Shown in pieces: positions 43,383 to 51,857 of a stretch of DNA of 64,000 nt; the first letter of the stretch is position 1, and each line of letters starts with the position of its first letter. The position numbers and the translations under genes were made by a program. The notes under the pieces were generated by a model. That model was given only the letters and a program-made list of their open reading frames with translations, was not told where the DNA came from and made no database searches. This stretch comes from Mycolicibacterium rhodesiae (GTDB lineage: Bacteria > Actinomycetota > Actinomycetes > Mycobacteriales > Mycobacteriaceae): contig NZ_MVIH01000002.1 in NCBI RefSeq assembly GCF_002086695.1, forward strand, positions 186,001 through 250,000. Direction: 5' to 3'.

Positions 43383-44270
43383 GTGGCGAACACCGACATC
43401 CATCCCGAACTGCGCAAAGCCGCGCGGTTCACCCCGCGTGCGCTGATCTCCCCCAGGACCCTGCCGGTCCTGCGGCGGCTGACGGGCCTGCAACGACCGA
43501 AGAACGACGGGGTCGAGGTCCTGACGTTGGAGTCGGGGATCGGTATCCGGCTCTATCGGCCTGCCGGTGCGCCCACGACCACGCCGGCGCTGCTGTGGAT
43601 CCACGGCGGCGGCTATGTCCTGGGGACCGCGGCGCAAGACGATGCCCTGTGCCGCCGGTTCGTCCGGGCGTTGGGCATCACGGTCGCCTCCGTCGACTAC
43701 CGCCTGGCGCCCGAGCATCCGTACCCCGCTCCGCTCGAAGACTGCTACACAGCCCTGCAGTGGCTGGCCGGGCTGCCCGCCGTCGACGCCGACCGGATCG
43801 CGATCGGCGGGGCCAGCGCCGGCGGCGGACTTGCGGCCGCACTCGCGCTGCTGGCCCGCGATCGCGATGGCGTGAAGCCGGTCTTTCAGCTGCTGGTCTA
43901 CCCGATGATCGACGACCGCAGCGTGGGTCAGCACCTCAACGATCCGGGACAGCGACTCTGGAACGCCACCAGCAACCGGTTCGGTTGGCAGGCCTATCTG
44001 GGTGGCGCCGATCCCGAGATCGCGGCGCCCGCGCGGCGCACCGATCTCGCCGGATTGCCACCGGCCTGGCTCGGGGTCGGCACATTGGACCTGTTTCACG
44101 ACGAAGACCTCGACTATGCGGCGCGGCTGCAGGCGGCGGGTGTGCCGTGCGAAGTCCACGTGGTTCCCGGCGCCTTCCACGGGTTCGACGGGATCGTCGC
44201 GAAAGCCGACGTGTCCAAGGCGTTCTTCAACAGCCAGTGCGAGAGCCTGCGCATGAGTTTCAGGAGCTGA
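43383..44270 (+). CDS. lipW: HSL-family esterase/lipase, LipW-like
   Basis: A 295-residue hormone-sensitive-lipase-type esterase. The oxyanion motif HGGGYVLGT is near residue 72, the nucleophile lies in IGGASAGGGLAAALAL, the acid in GTLDLFHDEDLDY, and the histidine in VVPGAFHGFDGI. GTG at 43383 (VANTDIHPELRKAARF) is chosen; ATG eight codons upstream is possible. Size and orientation match LipW (Rv0217c, about 302 residues) in the backbone order, but HSL esterases are numerous, so the symbol is tentative. It is followed four bases later by a FadE gene. Confidence 0.72.
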   Translation: MANTDIHPELRKAARFTPRALISPRTLPVLRRLTGLQRPKNDGVEVLTLESGIGIRLYRPAGAPTTTPALLWIHGGGYVLGTAAQDDALCRRFVRALGITVASVDYRLAPEHPYPAPLEDCYTALQWLAGLPAVDADRIAIGGASAGGGLAAALALLARDRDGVKPVFQLLVYPMIDDRSVGQHLNDPGQRLWNATSNRFGWQAYLGGADPEIAAPARRTDLAGLPPAWLGVGTLDLFHDEDLDYAARLQAAGVPCEVHVVPGAFHGFDGIVAKADVSKAFFNSQCESLRMSFRS

Positions 44271-44274
44271 GCCG

Positions 44275-45375
44275 ATGTCGGCGTTGACCACCGAACAGCG
44301 AGACCTGGCCGAGGCGGTGACCGACCTGATGGCCAAGCGGTCGCCCGAGGCCGAGGTACGCCGGCTGATGGCCACCGACAGCGGCTACGACCCCGAGGTG
44401 TGGGCCGAGCTCGCCGCGATGGGACTGCTGGGCCTGGCGATACCCGAAGAGTTCGGCGGCTCCGGTGCCGGTGCCGTCGAGGTGGGCCTGGTGATGGAGG
44501 CCATGGGACGGGCGCTGCTCTGTGCGCCCTACCTGTCCACCGCCGTGCTGACCACGCAACTGCTTGCGGCACTTGGCGATTCGGACGAGCAGGCCGACGT
44601 GCTGCCGCGGATCGCCGCGGGCGAGCTGATCACGACGGTGGCGTTCGCCGAGGCGGGGTCGGCACGGCCGCCCCTGGCCTCGACCACGATGGCGCGTGCC
44701 GACGGGGCGGAGTGGCGGCTGTCCGGTAGCAAGACCTATGTCCTGGATGCGACGAGCGCCGGACGGATCTACGTGCTGGCCGGAGACGGCGTGTTCGCGG
44801 TGGAGGCCGGCGCACCGGGCCTGGAGGTGACCGTGCTGTCGACGGTTGACCAGACCCGCAAGCTGGGCGCAGTGGTGTTGAACGACACGCCTGCCCGGCT
44901 GGTCGGTGCGGCGGGCTCTGGTGCGGCGGCGCTCGGCCACGCTCTTGACCTTGTGTCGGTGGCACTGCTCGGCGAGCAGGCCGGTGGCGCGATGTGCGCG
45001 ATGCGGATGGCCGCCGACTACGCCAAGACCCGGTTCCAGTTCGGTCGGGCCATCGGTAGCTTCCAGGCCATCAAGCACATGTGCGCCGACATGCTTCTGG
45101 AGGCCGAGTCGGCATTATCGGCAGCCCGGCACGTCGCGGCGGCATTCGACGCTGGGGACGATTCACGGTTCGCGGATCTGGCTGTTGCACAGGCGTATTG
45201 CTCGGAGGCGTTCGTCACCGTCGCGGCCAACAGCATCCAGGTGCACGGCGGCATCGGGTTCACCTGGGAGCATCCCGCCCACCTCTATCTGCGGCGCGCC
45301 CGGACCGACGCCGAACTGTTCGGCGACCCGGCGTGGCACCGGGAACGCTACGTGCGACTGCGGGAGGCACAGTGA
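44275..45375 (+). CDS. Acyl-CoA dehydrogenase, first member of a second FadE pair
   Basis: A 366-residue acyl-CoA dehydrogenase-like protein. MGLLGLAIPEEFGGSGAGAVEV opens the N-terminal domain, AYAKTRFQFGRAIGSFQAIKHMCADM marks the third domain, and VHGGIGFTWEHPAHLYLRRA the C-terminal helix bundle, typical of the smaller partner in paired mycobacterial FadEs. The stop overlaps the next FadE start (ATGA), so a heteromeric enzyme is likely. No catalytic glutamate is obvious in this chain. Confidence 0.86.
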   Translation: MSALTTEQRDLAEAVTDLMAKRSPEAEVRRLMATDSGYDPEVWAELAAMGLLGLAIPEEFGGSGAGAVEVGLVMEAMGRALLCAPYLSTAVLTTQLLAALGDSDEQADVLPRIAAGELITTVAFAEAGSARPPLASTTMARADGAEWRLSGSKTYVLDATSAGRIYVLAGDGVFAVEAGAPGLEVTVLSTVDQTRKLGAVVLNDTPARLVGAAGSGAAALGHALDLVSVALLGEQAGGAMCAMRMAADYAKTRFQFGRAIGSFQAIKHMCADMLLEAESALSAARHVAAAFDAGDDSRFADLAVAQAYCSEAFVTVAANSIQVHGGIGFTWEHPAHLYLRRARTDAELFGDPAWHRERYVRLREAQ

Positions 45376-46538
45376 TGACCGACGACGACGTGCGCGACGA
45401 GGTCCGCAGGTGGCTGGCGGACAACTGGGACCCCGAGTTGGACCGCGGCACCTGGGCACAGCGGGTGTTCGACGCCGGTTGGGCGGTGCCCAGCTGGGAG
45501 CCGCAGTGGTGGGGTCGCGGCCTGACCGACCCGCAATCTCGCATCGTGGCAGCCGAATTCGCCGCGGTGGGCGCACCGGGAACCGGTCACGACCGGGCCA
45601 ACCTGTTCGCCTGCACCCTGCATGACCTCGGCAGCGACGAGCAGAAGCAGCGCCTCATCCCGCCCTCGATCCGCGGCGAGACCAAGTGGTGCCTGCTGTA
45701 CTCCGAACCCGGCGCCGGTTCGGATCTGGCGGGGCTGCGCACCCGCGCCGAACGAGACGGCGACGACTGGGTGATCAACGGCCAGAAGGTGTGGACGTCG
45801 TTCGCCAAGACCGCCGACTACGGGCTGCTGGTGGCGCGCACCGACTGGGATGTGCCCAAGCACAACGGGATCAGCTTCTTCATGTTCCCCATGCGCCAGC
45901 CCGGCGTCGAAATTCGTCCGATCCATCAGATCACCGGCGAGTCGGAGTTCAACGAGGTCTTCATCTCCGAGGCGCGGGTGCCCGACGCCAACCTGGTCGG
46001 CCAGCCCGGCGGCGGCTGGTCGGTGCTGCAGGTGGCGCTGGCCTACGAGCGGCGACTGATGGGCGACCTGGCCCGCACATCGCGCGGGGCGCGCAAGCCG
46101 CAGGCCGATGCCGACAGCCTGGTGGCGATGGCCCGCCGTGCCGGCACGCTGGGCGACTCGTTCATCCGCCAAGAGATCGCGCGGGTCGAAGGCTACGCGG
46201 CGGTGAACCGGTGGAATACCCAGCGCGCCAAGGCAACCTCTGATCGTGCCGAGGCCGCCACGCTGCTGGCGCTTGGCAAGATCGCGATGTCGCGGATCCT
46301 GCACGAGACGGCGAAGGTACAGACCGAGATCGTCGGTCCGGAGGCGATGTTGACCGGCCCGGACAATCCGGTCGGTGACGCGGTCACGTTCCGCACGCTG
46401 AATGCGTACTTCACCTCGATCGGCGGCGGCACCGATCAGATTCAGCGCAACATCGTCGGTGAGCGGGTGCTGGGCTTGCCGAAAGAGCCGGAGCCGTATC
46501 GCAATACCGCGTTCCGGGAGTTGCCGACATCGAGCTAG
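45375..46538 (+). CDS. Acyl-CoA dehydrogenase, second member of a second FadE pair
   Basis: A 387-residue acyl-CoA dehydrogenase. LLYSEPGAGSDLAGLRTRAE is the FAD/substrate signature, VWTSFAKTADYGLLVARTDW follows, and the C-terminus has GGGTDQIQRNIVGERVLGLP. The N-terminal GWAVPSWEPQWWGRG is characteristic of the larger FadE partner acting on bulky CoA esters. Start ATG at 45375 overlaps the previous stop. It converges on the M20 hydrolase at the end of the ureide operon with 32 bases between and no evident hairpin. Confidence 0.87.
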   Translation: MTDDDVRDEVRRWLADNWDPELDRGTWAQRVFDAGWAVPSWEPQWWGRGLTDPQSRIVAAEFAAVGAPGTGHDRANLFACTLHDLGSDEQKQRLIPPSIRGETKWCLLYSEPGAGSDLAGLRTRAERDGDDWVINGQKVWTSFAKTADYGLLVARTDWDVPKHNGISFFMFPMRQPGVEIRPIHQITGESEFNEVFISEARVPDANLVGQPGGGWSVLQVALAYERRLMGDLARTSRGARKPQADADSLVAMARRAGTLGDSFIRQEIARVEGYAAVNRWNTQRAKATSDRAEAATLLALGKIAMSRILHETAKVQTEIVGPEAMLTGPDNPVGDAVTFRTLNAYFTSIGGGTDQIQRNIVGERVLGLPKEPEPYRNTAFRELPTSS

Positions 46539-46570
46539 GGGCCGGATCTCGCCGCCTCATCAGTCACCGC

Positions 46571-47827
46571 TCAGGGCAGCTCCAGGTCGGCGGCGACGAG
46601 TGCGCGCAGTAGCACATTGGCGCCGAGCACAAGATCTTCGGGATCGGTGTCCTCATGCGGGGAATGGCTGACCCCGTTCACGCTGGGCACGAACACCATG
46701 GCCACCGGTGCCAGCGCCGCCATGACCTGCGCATCGTGACCTGCTCCGCTCGTCAGCTCGCACCAACGGGCGCTCAGCCCTTCGGCGGCGTCGACGATGT
46801 GCCCGGCCAGCCGGCAGTCGGTGGCCACCGGGCTCTGGACCGGCCCGACCGTCAAACGAATCGTGGTGCCGGTTCGCGCGGCCACCTCGGTGGCCTGTCT
46901 GCCCAGAAGCTCGAGCGCGGCGGCCATCCGACCGACATCACCATCACGGATGTCGATGCCGAGCACCGCCTCGCCAGGGATCACGTTGCGTGCGCCCGGC
47001 ACCAACCCGAGGATGCCGGTCGTGGCGACCCGCACATGACCGTCCCTGGCCAGGGATTCAACTGTGAGCACCAGATGCGCGGCGGCCACCGCCGCGTCGC
47101 GCCGTCGCGTCATCGGGGTGGTACCCGCGTGATTGGCTGCTCCGGTGATCGACGCGGTGACACCGACCTGGCCGGTGATCGAGCTGACCACTCCGATGCG
47201 GGCATCTTCGGCTTCCAGCACGGGTCCCTGTTCGATGTGCATCTCGACGAACGCCGCGACCCGGTCCGGCGACCACGCCGCCCGGCTGATGCGTTCCGGA
47301 TCACCGCCCGCCCCGCGCAGACGGTCGGCCAGGGTGACGCCGCCGTCACCGGGCCGCGCCAGATCCTCTGGTGTGAGCAGTCCGGCGATCGCCTTGGAGC
47401 CGACCATGCCAGGGGTTCCGCGGGTGCCCTCCTCGTTACCGAATGCCACCACGACGAGGTCGTGGCGAAGCGCCGCGCCCGCGTCCCTCAGCGCCTGCGC
47501 GGTCGCGAGTCCCGCTATAACGCCGGCCGGACCGTCCAGCGCCCCGGCCCTCGACACGCTGTCGAGGTGGCTTCCGGTCAACACAGCACCCGCGTGCGGA
47601 TCGCGGCCGGGCAACCGGCCGAACAAGTTGGTGGCCTCGTCGACCCAGACTTGCAGGCCCGCGGCAGCCATCCAGTCCGCCACGGTGTCGCGCGCGTCGA
47701 CATCCTCCGCCGAGTACGCCAACCGGGTGACCCCGCCACGGGGATCGGTGCCGATTGCGGACAGCTGCCGCAACCGCGCGAGGAGCAGGCCGCCGTCGAC
47801 CTCGAGATCAGAAGCCGAGGACGTCAT
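46571..47827 (-). CDS. M20-family N-carbamoyl-L-amino-acid hydrolase/allantoate amidohydrolase-like
   Basis: A 418-residue amidase of the hydantoinase/carbamoylase family. Metal ligands are visible: TGSHLDSV, GALDGPAGVIAGL with the bridging Asp, FGNEEGTRG, VEMHIEQGPVLE and VSHSPHEDT. The dimerisation/substrate region includes ANHAGTTPM. These enzymes remove the carbamoyl group from N-carbamoyl amino acids or act on allantoate. ATG at 47827 overlaps the stop of the preceding gene by 20 bases. It is the last gene of an eleven-gene operon with a hydantoinase, which would supply its N-carbamoyl substrate. Confidence 0.86.
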   Translation of the reverse strand: MTSSASDLEVDGGLLLARLRQLSAIGTDPRGGVTRLAYSAEDVDARDTVADWMAAAGLQVWVDEATNLFGRLPGRDPHAGAVLTGSHLDSVSRAGALDGPAGVIAGLATAQALRDAGAALRHDLVVVAFGNEEGTRGTPGMVGSKAIAGLLTPEDLARPGDGGVTLADRLRGAGGDPERISRAAWSPDRVAAFVEMHIEQGPVLEAEDARIGVVSSITGQVGVTASITGAANHAGTTPMTRRRDAAVAAAHLVLTVESLARDGHVRVATTGILGLVPGARNVIPGEAVLGIDIRDGDVGRMAAALELLGRQATEVAARTGTTIRLTVGPVQSPVATDCRLAGHIVDAAEGLSARWCELTSGAGHDAQVMAALAPVAMVFVPSVNGVSHSPHEDTDPEDLVLGANVLLRALVAADLELP

Positions 47828-48227
47828 CAACCCTGGCATTTGCCGCCAGATGTGCCTGGTAGGCCCGCCAGCCGCCGAAGTCGGCGATGTCGACGACCTT
47901 GTCTCCGGTCGCAATCCGGTCTGGCTGCAGGATCATGGCCCGCACCCTGGTCCCATCGGCGAGTGTGATCGAGCCGAGTTCGAGCTCCTTGGGTTCCTGA
48001 GGCAGCAGGACGTCGAACAGCAGTTCGTCAGGCATCTCGTAGAGCTCCCCCGTGATCGGCCGCCCACTGCGCTCCACCGGGAACAGACCGGGGAACTCGT
48101 CACGCACGGCGAAGAACCGGAAGTCCGGCGCGGTGGTCACCGGGCCGACCAGCTTCGCCAGACCGGCGATGCAGCCGTGGTCCTTTTGTCCGGACATGGC
48201 GGTGCCGTTGAGGAACATGTGTTGCAC
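47808..48227 (-). CDS. Stand-alone allophanate-hydrolase C-terminal-domain-like protein (AtzF-C/GGCT-like)
   Basis: A 139-residue protein resembling the C-terminal domain of allophanate hydrolase, a gamma-glutamylcyclotransferase-like fold: MFLNGTAMSGQKDH at the start, a middle block GRPITGELYEMPDELLFDVL, ELELGSITLADGTRVRAMIL, then DIADFGGWRAYQAHL at the end. In AtzF and DUR1,2 this domain is fused to the amidase; here it is free. GTG at 48227 is chosen because AAAGGG lies 7 bases upstream; ATG at 48218 has no ribosome-binding site. It overlaps the M20 hydrolase gene by 20 bases. Activity unknown; it may process an intermediate of the ureide pathway. Confidence 0.78.
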   Translation of the reverse strand: MQHMFLNGTAMSGQKDHGCIAGLAKLVGPVTTAPDFRFFAVRDEFPGLFPVERSGRPITGELYEMPDELLFDVLLPQEPKELELGSITLADGTRVRAMILQPDRIATGDKVVDIADFGGWRAYQAHLAANARVDDVLGF

Positions 48228-48250
48228 GTAAAGCCCTTTCGGTAAGGCGC

Positions 48251-48958
48251 TCAGGACAGAGCGGTGTCGGTGTGGGCGCGCTGTGCGTCGTCGGCCCCGC
48301 GGCGCACATGCGCCTCAGCGGCGGCGACCGCGCGGTCGACGTGTCCGCTGCACACCTCGTTGAGCAGATGCTGATGCTGCTCGACCGCCGGCAGCGTGCG
48401 GTCGGGATCGCGGTAACTCAGCTCAGCGGCTACGTCGAGGCACTGCAGCAGGTAACCGTCGAGAAGGCCGGCAAACCTCTCGCCGAAGGCGATTCGGTAG
48501 ATCGAGCTGTGGAACGCCAGATGGACCTCGGCGAACTCCTCGGAGCCCACCCCGTGTGTGTCGATCACCGTGGCCATCGTGGCCAGCAGTGCGCGGGGCT
48601 CGGCCCACTGCTCGGGTTTGGCACGCTCGCAGGCCAACCGGGCGGCCAACTTCTCCAGTTCGGTGCGGACCAGGAACAGGTCCTCGATCTCCTCGGCGAC
48701 AATCCCGCGCGACCACAGGCCGCCGCCGCTGCCGCGCTCGGCGAACCCGTCGCCCTCCAGCCTGCGCAGCGCGTCGCGCACCGGTGTCCGGCTGACTCCG
48801 AGCTGGGCGGCGAGTTCGGTCTCGACCAGGTGGGTGCCATGCGGGATCTGCCCGGTGATCAGCGCATGCCGCAGCGCCCGATACACGTGCTCGTAGGTCT
48901 TGCGCCGAATCTGTGCCGACAGCGACGGGACGGCTCCGAGCCGTTCCGACCCGCTCAC
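48251..48958 (-). CDS. GntR-family regulator (FCD/FadR subfamily)
   Basis: A 235-residue regulator. The winged helix spans about residues 18-85 (YEHVYRALRHALITGQIPHGTHLVETELAAQLGVSRTPVRDALRRLEGDGF); the C-terminal FCD domain has LFLVRTELEKLAARLA, the metal/ligand histidines in EVHLAFHSSIY, and EQHQHLLNEVCSGHVDRAVAAAEAHVRRG. A GTG start overlaps the hydantoinase stop (GTGA). Encoded inside the ureide operon, it most likely regulates it. A TGTATACA palindrome over the first codons of the operon's lead gene is a candidate binding site. Confidence 0.87.
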   Translation of the reverse strand: MSGSERLGAVPSLSAQIRRKTYEHVYRALRHALITGQIPHGTHLVETELAAQLGVSRTPVRDALRRLEGDGFAERGSGGGLWSRGIVAEEIEDLFLVRTELEKLAARLACERAKPEQWAEPRALLATMATVIDTHGVGSEEFAEVHLAFHSSIYRIAFGERFAGLLDGYLLQCLDVAAELSYRDPDRTLPAVEQHQHLLNEVCSGHVDRAVAAAEAHVRRGADDAQRAHTDTALS

Positions 48959-50352
48959 AGTTGACCGCTCGCGTCGCGCTGGAGGTACCGCCCGGAGCCG
49001 TGCTTGCCGACGAACAGGCCGTTGACGACCACCGGCCGCCCGGCCGCGACCACGGTGCGCACCGCGCCGGTCAGCGTCCACCCCTCGTAAAGGCTGTAGT
49101 CCACTTTCATGTGATGAGTATCCGCGCTGATGGTCGTCGATCCGTTCGGATCGAAGATCACCAGATCGGCGTCTGAGCCGACAGCGATGGTGCCCTTGCG
49201 CGGGAACAACCCGAACAACCGCGCCGGTGTTGTCGAGAAGACCTCGACCATGCGCCGGAGCGAGAAACGGCCCGCAACAACACCTCCGGAGTACAGCAAT
49301 TGCAGACGGTGCTCGATGCCCGGGCCACCGTTGGGGATCTGGGAGAAGTCGTGGGCGCCGATCGACTTCTGCCCGTTGAGGCAGAACGGGCAATGGTCGG
49401 TCGAGACCACCTGCACGTCATCGGTACGCAGACCGCGCCACAGATGCTCGTGGTGGTGCGCCGCGCGCAGCGGCGGGGTGAGCACATACTTGGCGGTGTC
49501 GAAGCTGTCGTCGTCGTAGACGCTGGAGTCCAGGAACAGGTAGTGCGGGCACGTCTCGGCGAACACCGGTCGGCCGCGGTCGCGCGCAGCAGTCACCTCG
49601 TGCAATGCCTCCGCACAGGACAGGTGGACGAAATACACTGGTGCATCGGCCATCTCGGCCAGTGCGATCGCGCGGTGTGTCGCTTCGGCCTCGGCCAGCT
49701 CGGGCCGGGTGCGGCCGTGCCAGGATGGGTTGGTGCGGCCCTGAGCCAGTGCGCGACGCACCAGGACGTCGATGACGGGACCGTTCTCAGCGTGGATGCA
49801 GCACAGCGCGCCGAGCTGACCCGCCCGCTCGATGACCTCGAACAGGGTCGCATCGTCGACCATCAGCTCACCCGGGTAAGCCATGAACATCTTGATGCTG
49901 GTGACTCCCTCGGCCACCAGTTCGTCGATCTCACCGAGGGATTCGGCCGCCATGTCGGTGATCACGATGTGCTGGGCGTAGTCGATGACGGCCTTGCCCT
50001 CAGCCGCAGCCAGCCCGTCATCGATGGCGGCCCGTAGGTGCTGTCCCCTACGCTGCTGGGCGAAGTTCACCACAGTCGTAGTCCCGCCGATCGCCGCGGC
50101 GATAGTGCCTGACGCATAGTCGTCGGCTGTGGTGGTGCCGGCCAGGCTGAACGCCAGATGGGTGTGCGGATCCACCCCGCCCGGCAGCAGATAGCAGCCG
50201 CTGGCGTCGATCACCTGATCGGCCGGGACATCCAGGGCGGCACCGATCATTGTTACCTTGTCGTCGGCGACGTATACGTCCGCAACATAGACGTCGGCGG
50301 CGGTGACCACCCGCGCACCTGTGATCAACAAGCTCACAGCGTCCCCACCCAT
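48955..50352 (-). CDS. Dihydropyrimidinase/D-hydantoinase family amidohydrolase
   Basis: A 465-residue cyclic amidohydrolase. Metal ligands: H63 and H65 in VDPHTHLAFS, carboxylated Lys154 in GVTSIKMFMAYPG, HAENG and YFVHLSC later histidines, and the Asp in VSTDHCPF. These match hydantoinase/dihydropyrimidinase, which open hydantoins or dihydropyrimidines to N-carbamoyl amino acids. A short internal duplication (VYVADVYVAD) lies near residue 21. The ATG overlaps the amidohydrolase stop upstream by 19 bases. Both a nitrilase-type and an M20-type carbamoylase are encoded in the same operon, so either could take its product. Confidence 0.9.
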   Translation of the reverse strand: MGGDAVSLLITGARVVTAADVYVADVYVADDKVTMIGAALDVPADQVIDASGCYLLPGGVDPHTHLAFSLAGTTTADDYASGTIAAAIGGTTTVVNFAQQRRGQHLRAAIDDGLAAAEGKAVIDYAQHIVITDMAAESLGEIDELVAEGVTSIKMFMAYPGELMVDDATLFEVIERAGQLGALCCIHAENGPVIDVLVRRALAQGRTNPSWHGRTRPELAEAEATHRAIALAEMADAPVYFVHLSCAEALHEVTAARDRGRPVFAETCPHYLFLDSSVYDDDSFDTAKYVLTPPLRAAHHHEHLWRGLRTDDVQVVSTDHCPFCLNGQKSIGAHDFSQIPNGGPGIEHRLQLLYSGGVVAGRFSLRRMVEVFSTTPARLFGLFPRKGTIAVGSDADLVIFDPNGSTTISADTHHMKVDYSLYEGWTLTGAVRTVVAAGRPVVVNGLFVGKHGSGRYLQRDASGQL

Positions 50353-51857
50353 GCTCGTTCGTCGTCACTGAACCTGTTCAATCCCAAGGCTTCTCGGCAG
50401 CAGCGCTGGTAGATCGCGCGGAAGTGCGGCATCAGGGCACGATTGCGCTGTTCGGTATCGGCGTATCGGGCCAGGTACTCCCCGCCGAGCTCGCGCACCT
50501 CGGCCAATACCGCGTCCTCGTCGATGTGCAAGCAGCGCCTGTCGCGAACAACCACCTCGCCGTTGACCCACACCTCGATGATCGAGTCACCGTTCTCCAC
50601 GTAGACCAGATGCTGCGCGATGTCGTTGACCGGGGTGAAGTTTAGCGAGTTGAGATCCAGCATCACCAGGTCGGCCTTGCGGCCGGGAGCGATGGCGCCG
50701 ACCTCGTCGGCCAGCCGGGCCGACCGGGCGCCGCCGCGGGTCGCCGCCCACAGCACTTCGTCGGCGGTGGGCCAGGCGTCGAAATCGGGCTGAGTCACCT
50801 TGTGCAACAGGGCGGCCGACTTGACGACGTCGAACATTCTCGCAGAGTCGTTGCTGGACAACCCATCCGAGCCCAATCCGATGTTGACCCCGGCATCAAG
50901 AAGCGCGCGCCACGGCGCAATGCCCGAACCCAGCTTCAGATTCGAGATCGGGTTGTGCGCCACCGACGCCCCGGCTGCGCCGAGCCGTTCGATGTCACTT
51001 CCGGTGAGCCAGATTCCGTGCGCGAGCGTGGCCCGATCCGTCAGCACACCGAGCGAGTCCAGGTATTCGACGAGGGTAGATCCGTAGAACTCGCGACCGG
51101 TCACCGCCTGCATCTTGGTTTCCAGGACGTGCACATGGAAGGTCGTGTCGTGCTCACGCGACAGTTCGTTGGCCGCGACGAACAACTCGCCGGTACACCG
51201 CTGCGGGCCGCTGGGGGCCACCACATAGCGAAGCCGGCCCGCGCGGCCGTCGAACCGCGTCAGCGCCTCTTTGCTGAACTGCAGGTAGTCCTCGGTGGTC
51301 CTCGGGGCGACCGCGCGGGCCTCCGCGAGCAGCCCGGCCGGCACCATCTCGTCGACGAACGGGATCGTGTCGATGTAGAGCCGGTTGACGATGTTGCCCG
51401 AGCAGTTCGCCCGGATCCCGATGTCCTCGTACCCCCGGAAGACGGCTTCCAGTGCGGTCAGACTCTGCGTGGGGGATTCGATGACGTCGTCGAGCAGGCA
51501 GGTGGCGCCGTTGCGCAGTGACTCCATGCCGACCAGCAGGGTGCGCAGGTAGATCAAACGCTCCGACATCGGTTCCAGGCCAAGGACGGGATAGGACAAC
51601 AACATCCACAGTTCCAGCGGCAGATTGTCGTAGCGGCCCTTGAACAGTGCCTCCCACGAATGCACGTGCGCGTTGACCAGTCCGGGCATCAGCAGCCGGT
51701 GGGTGCAGTCGATCACCTCCGCCCCGTCGGGCACAGGCAGATCCGGCGCCACGGCGGTGATCCGGTCGTCTGCCACCAGCACGTCGGAGCGGAAGGGCTT
51801 GCTGCGGTGGGCGTCGTCCATCGCGAGGACGAGGGCGTTGCGGAACAGAGTGCTCAT
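50334..51857 (-). CDS. Amidohydrolase of the deaminase/chlorohydrolase (AtzB/TrzN/SsnA-like) group
   Basis: A 507-residue metal-dependent hydrolase. The metal motif H64-V-H66 is in GLVNAHVHSWEA; the later blocks HVHVLETKMQ, LAHGIWLTGSDIERL, VAHNPISNLKLGSGIAP and LGSDGLSSNDSARMFD are those of guanine/cytosine deaminase and triazine hydrolases. Expected reaction is hydrolytic removal of an amino or other leaving group from an N-heterocycle. In this operon it could prepare a ring for the hydantoinase, for example creatinine, a purine or a triazine-like compound; the choice is not supported further. It overlaps both neighbours. Confidence 0.85.
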   Translation of the reverse strand: MSTLFRNALVLAMDDAHRSKPFRSDVLVADDRITAVAPDLPVPDGAEVIDCTHRLLMPGLVNAHVHSWEALFKGRYDNLPLELWMLLSYPVLGLEPMSERLIYLRTLLVGMESLRNGATCLLDDVIESPTQSLTALEAVFRGYEDIGIRANCSGNIVNRLYIDTIPFVDEMVPAGLLAEARAVAPRTTEDYLQFSKEALTRFDGRAGRLRYVVAPSGPQRCTGELFVAANELSREHDTTFHVHVLETKMQAVTGREFYGSTLVEYLDSLGVLTDRATLAHGIWLTGSDIERLGAAGASVAHNPISNLKLGSGIAPWRALLDAGVNIGLGSDGLSSNDSARMFDVVKSAALLHKVTQPDFDAWPTADEVLWAATRGGARSARLADEVGAIAPGRKADLVMLDLNSLNFTPVNDIAQHLVYVENGDSIIEVWVNGEVVVRDRRCLHIDEDAVLAEVRELGGEYLARYADTEQRNRALMPHFRAIYQRCCREALGLNRFSDDERAWVGTL

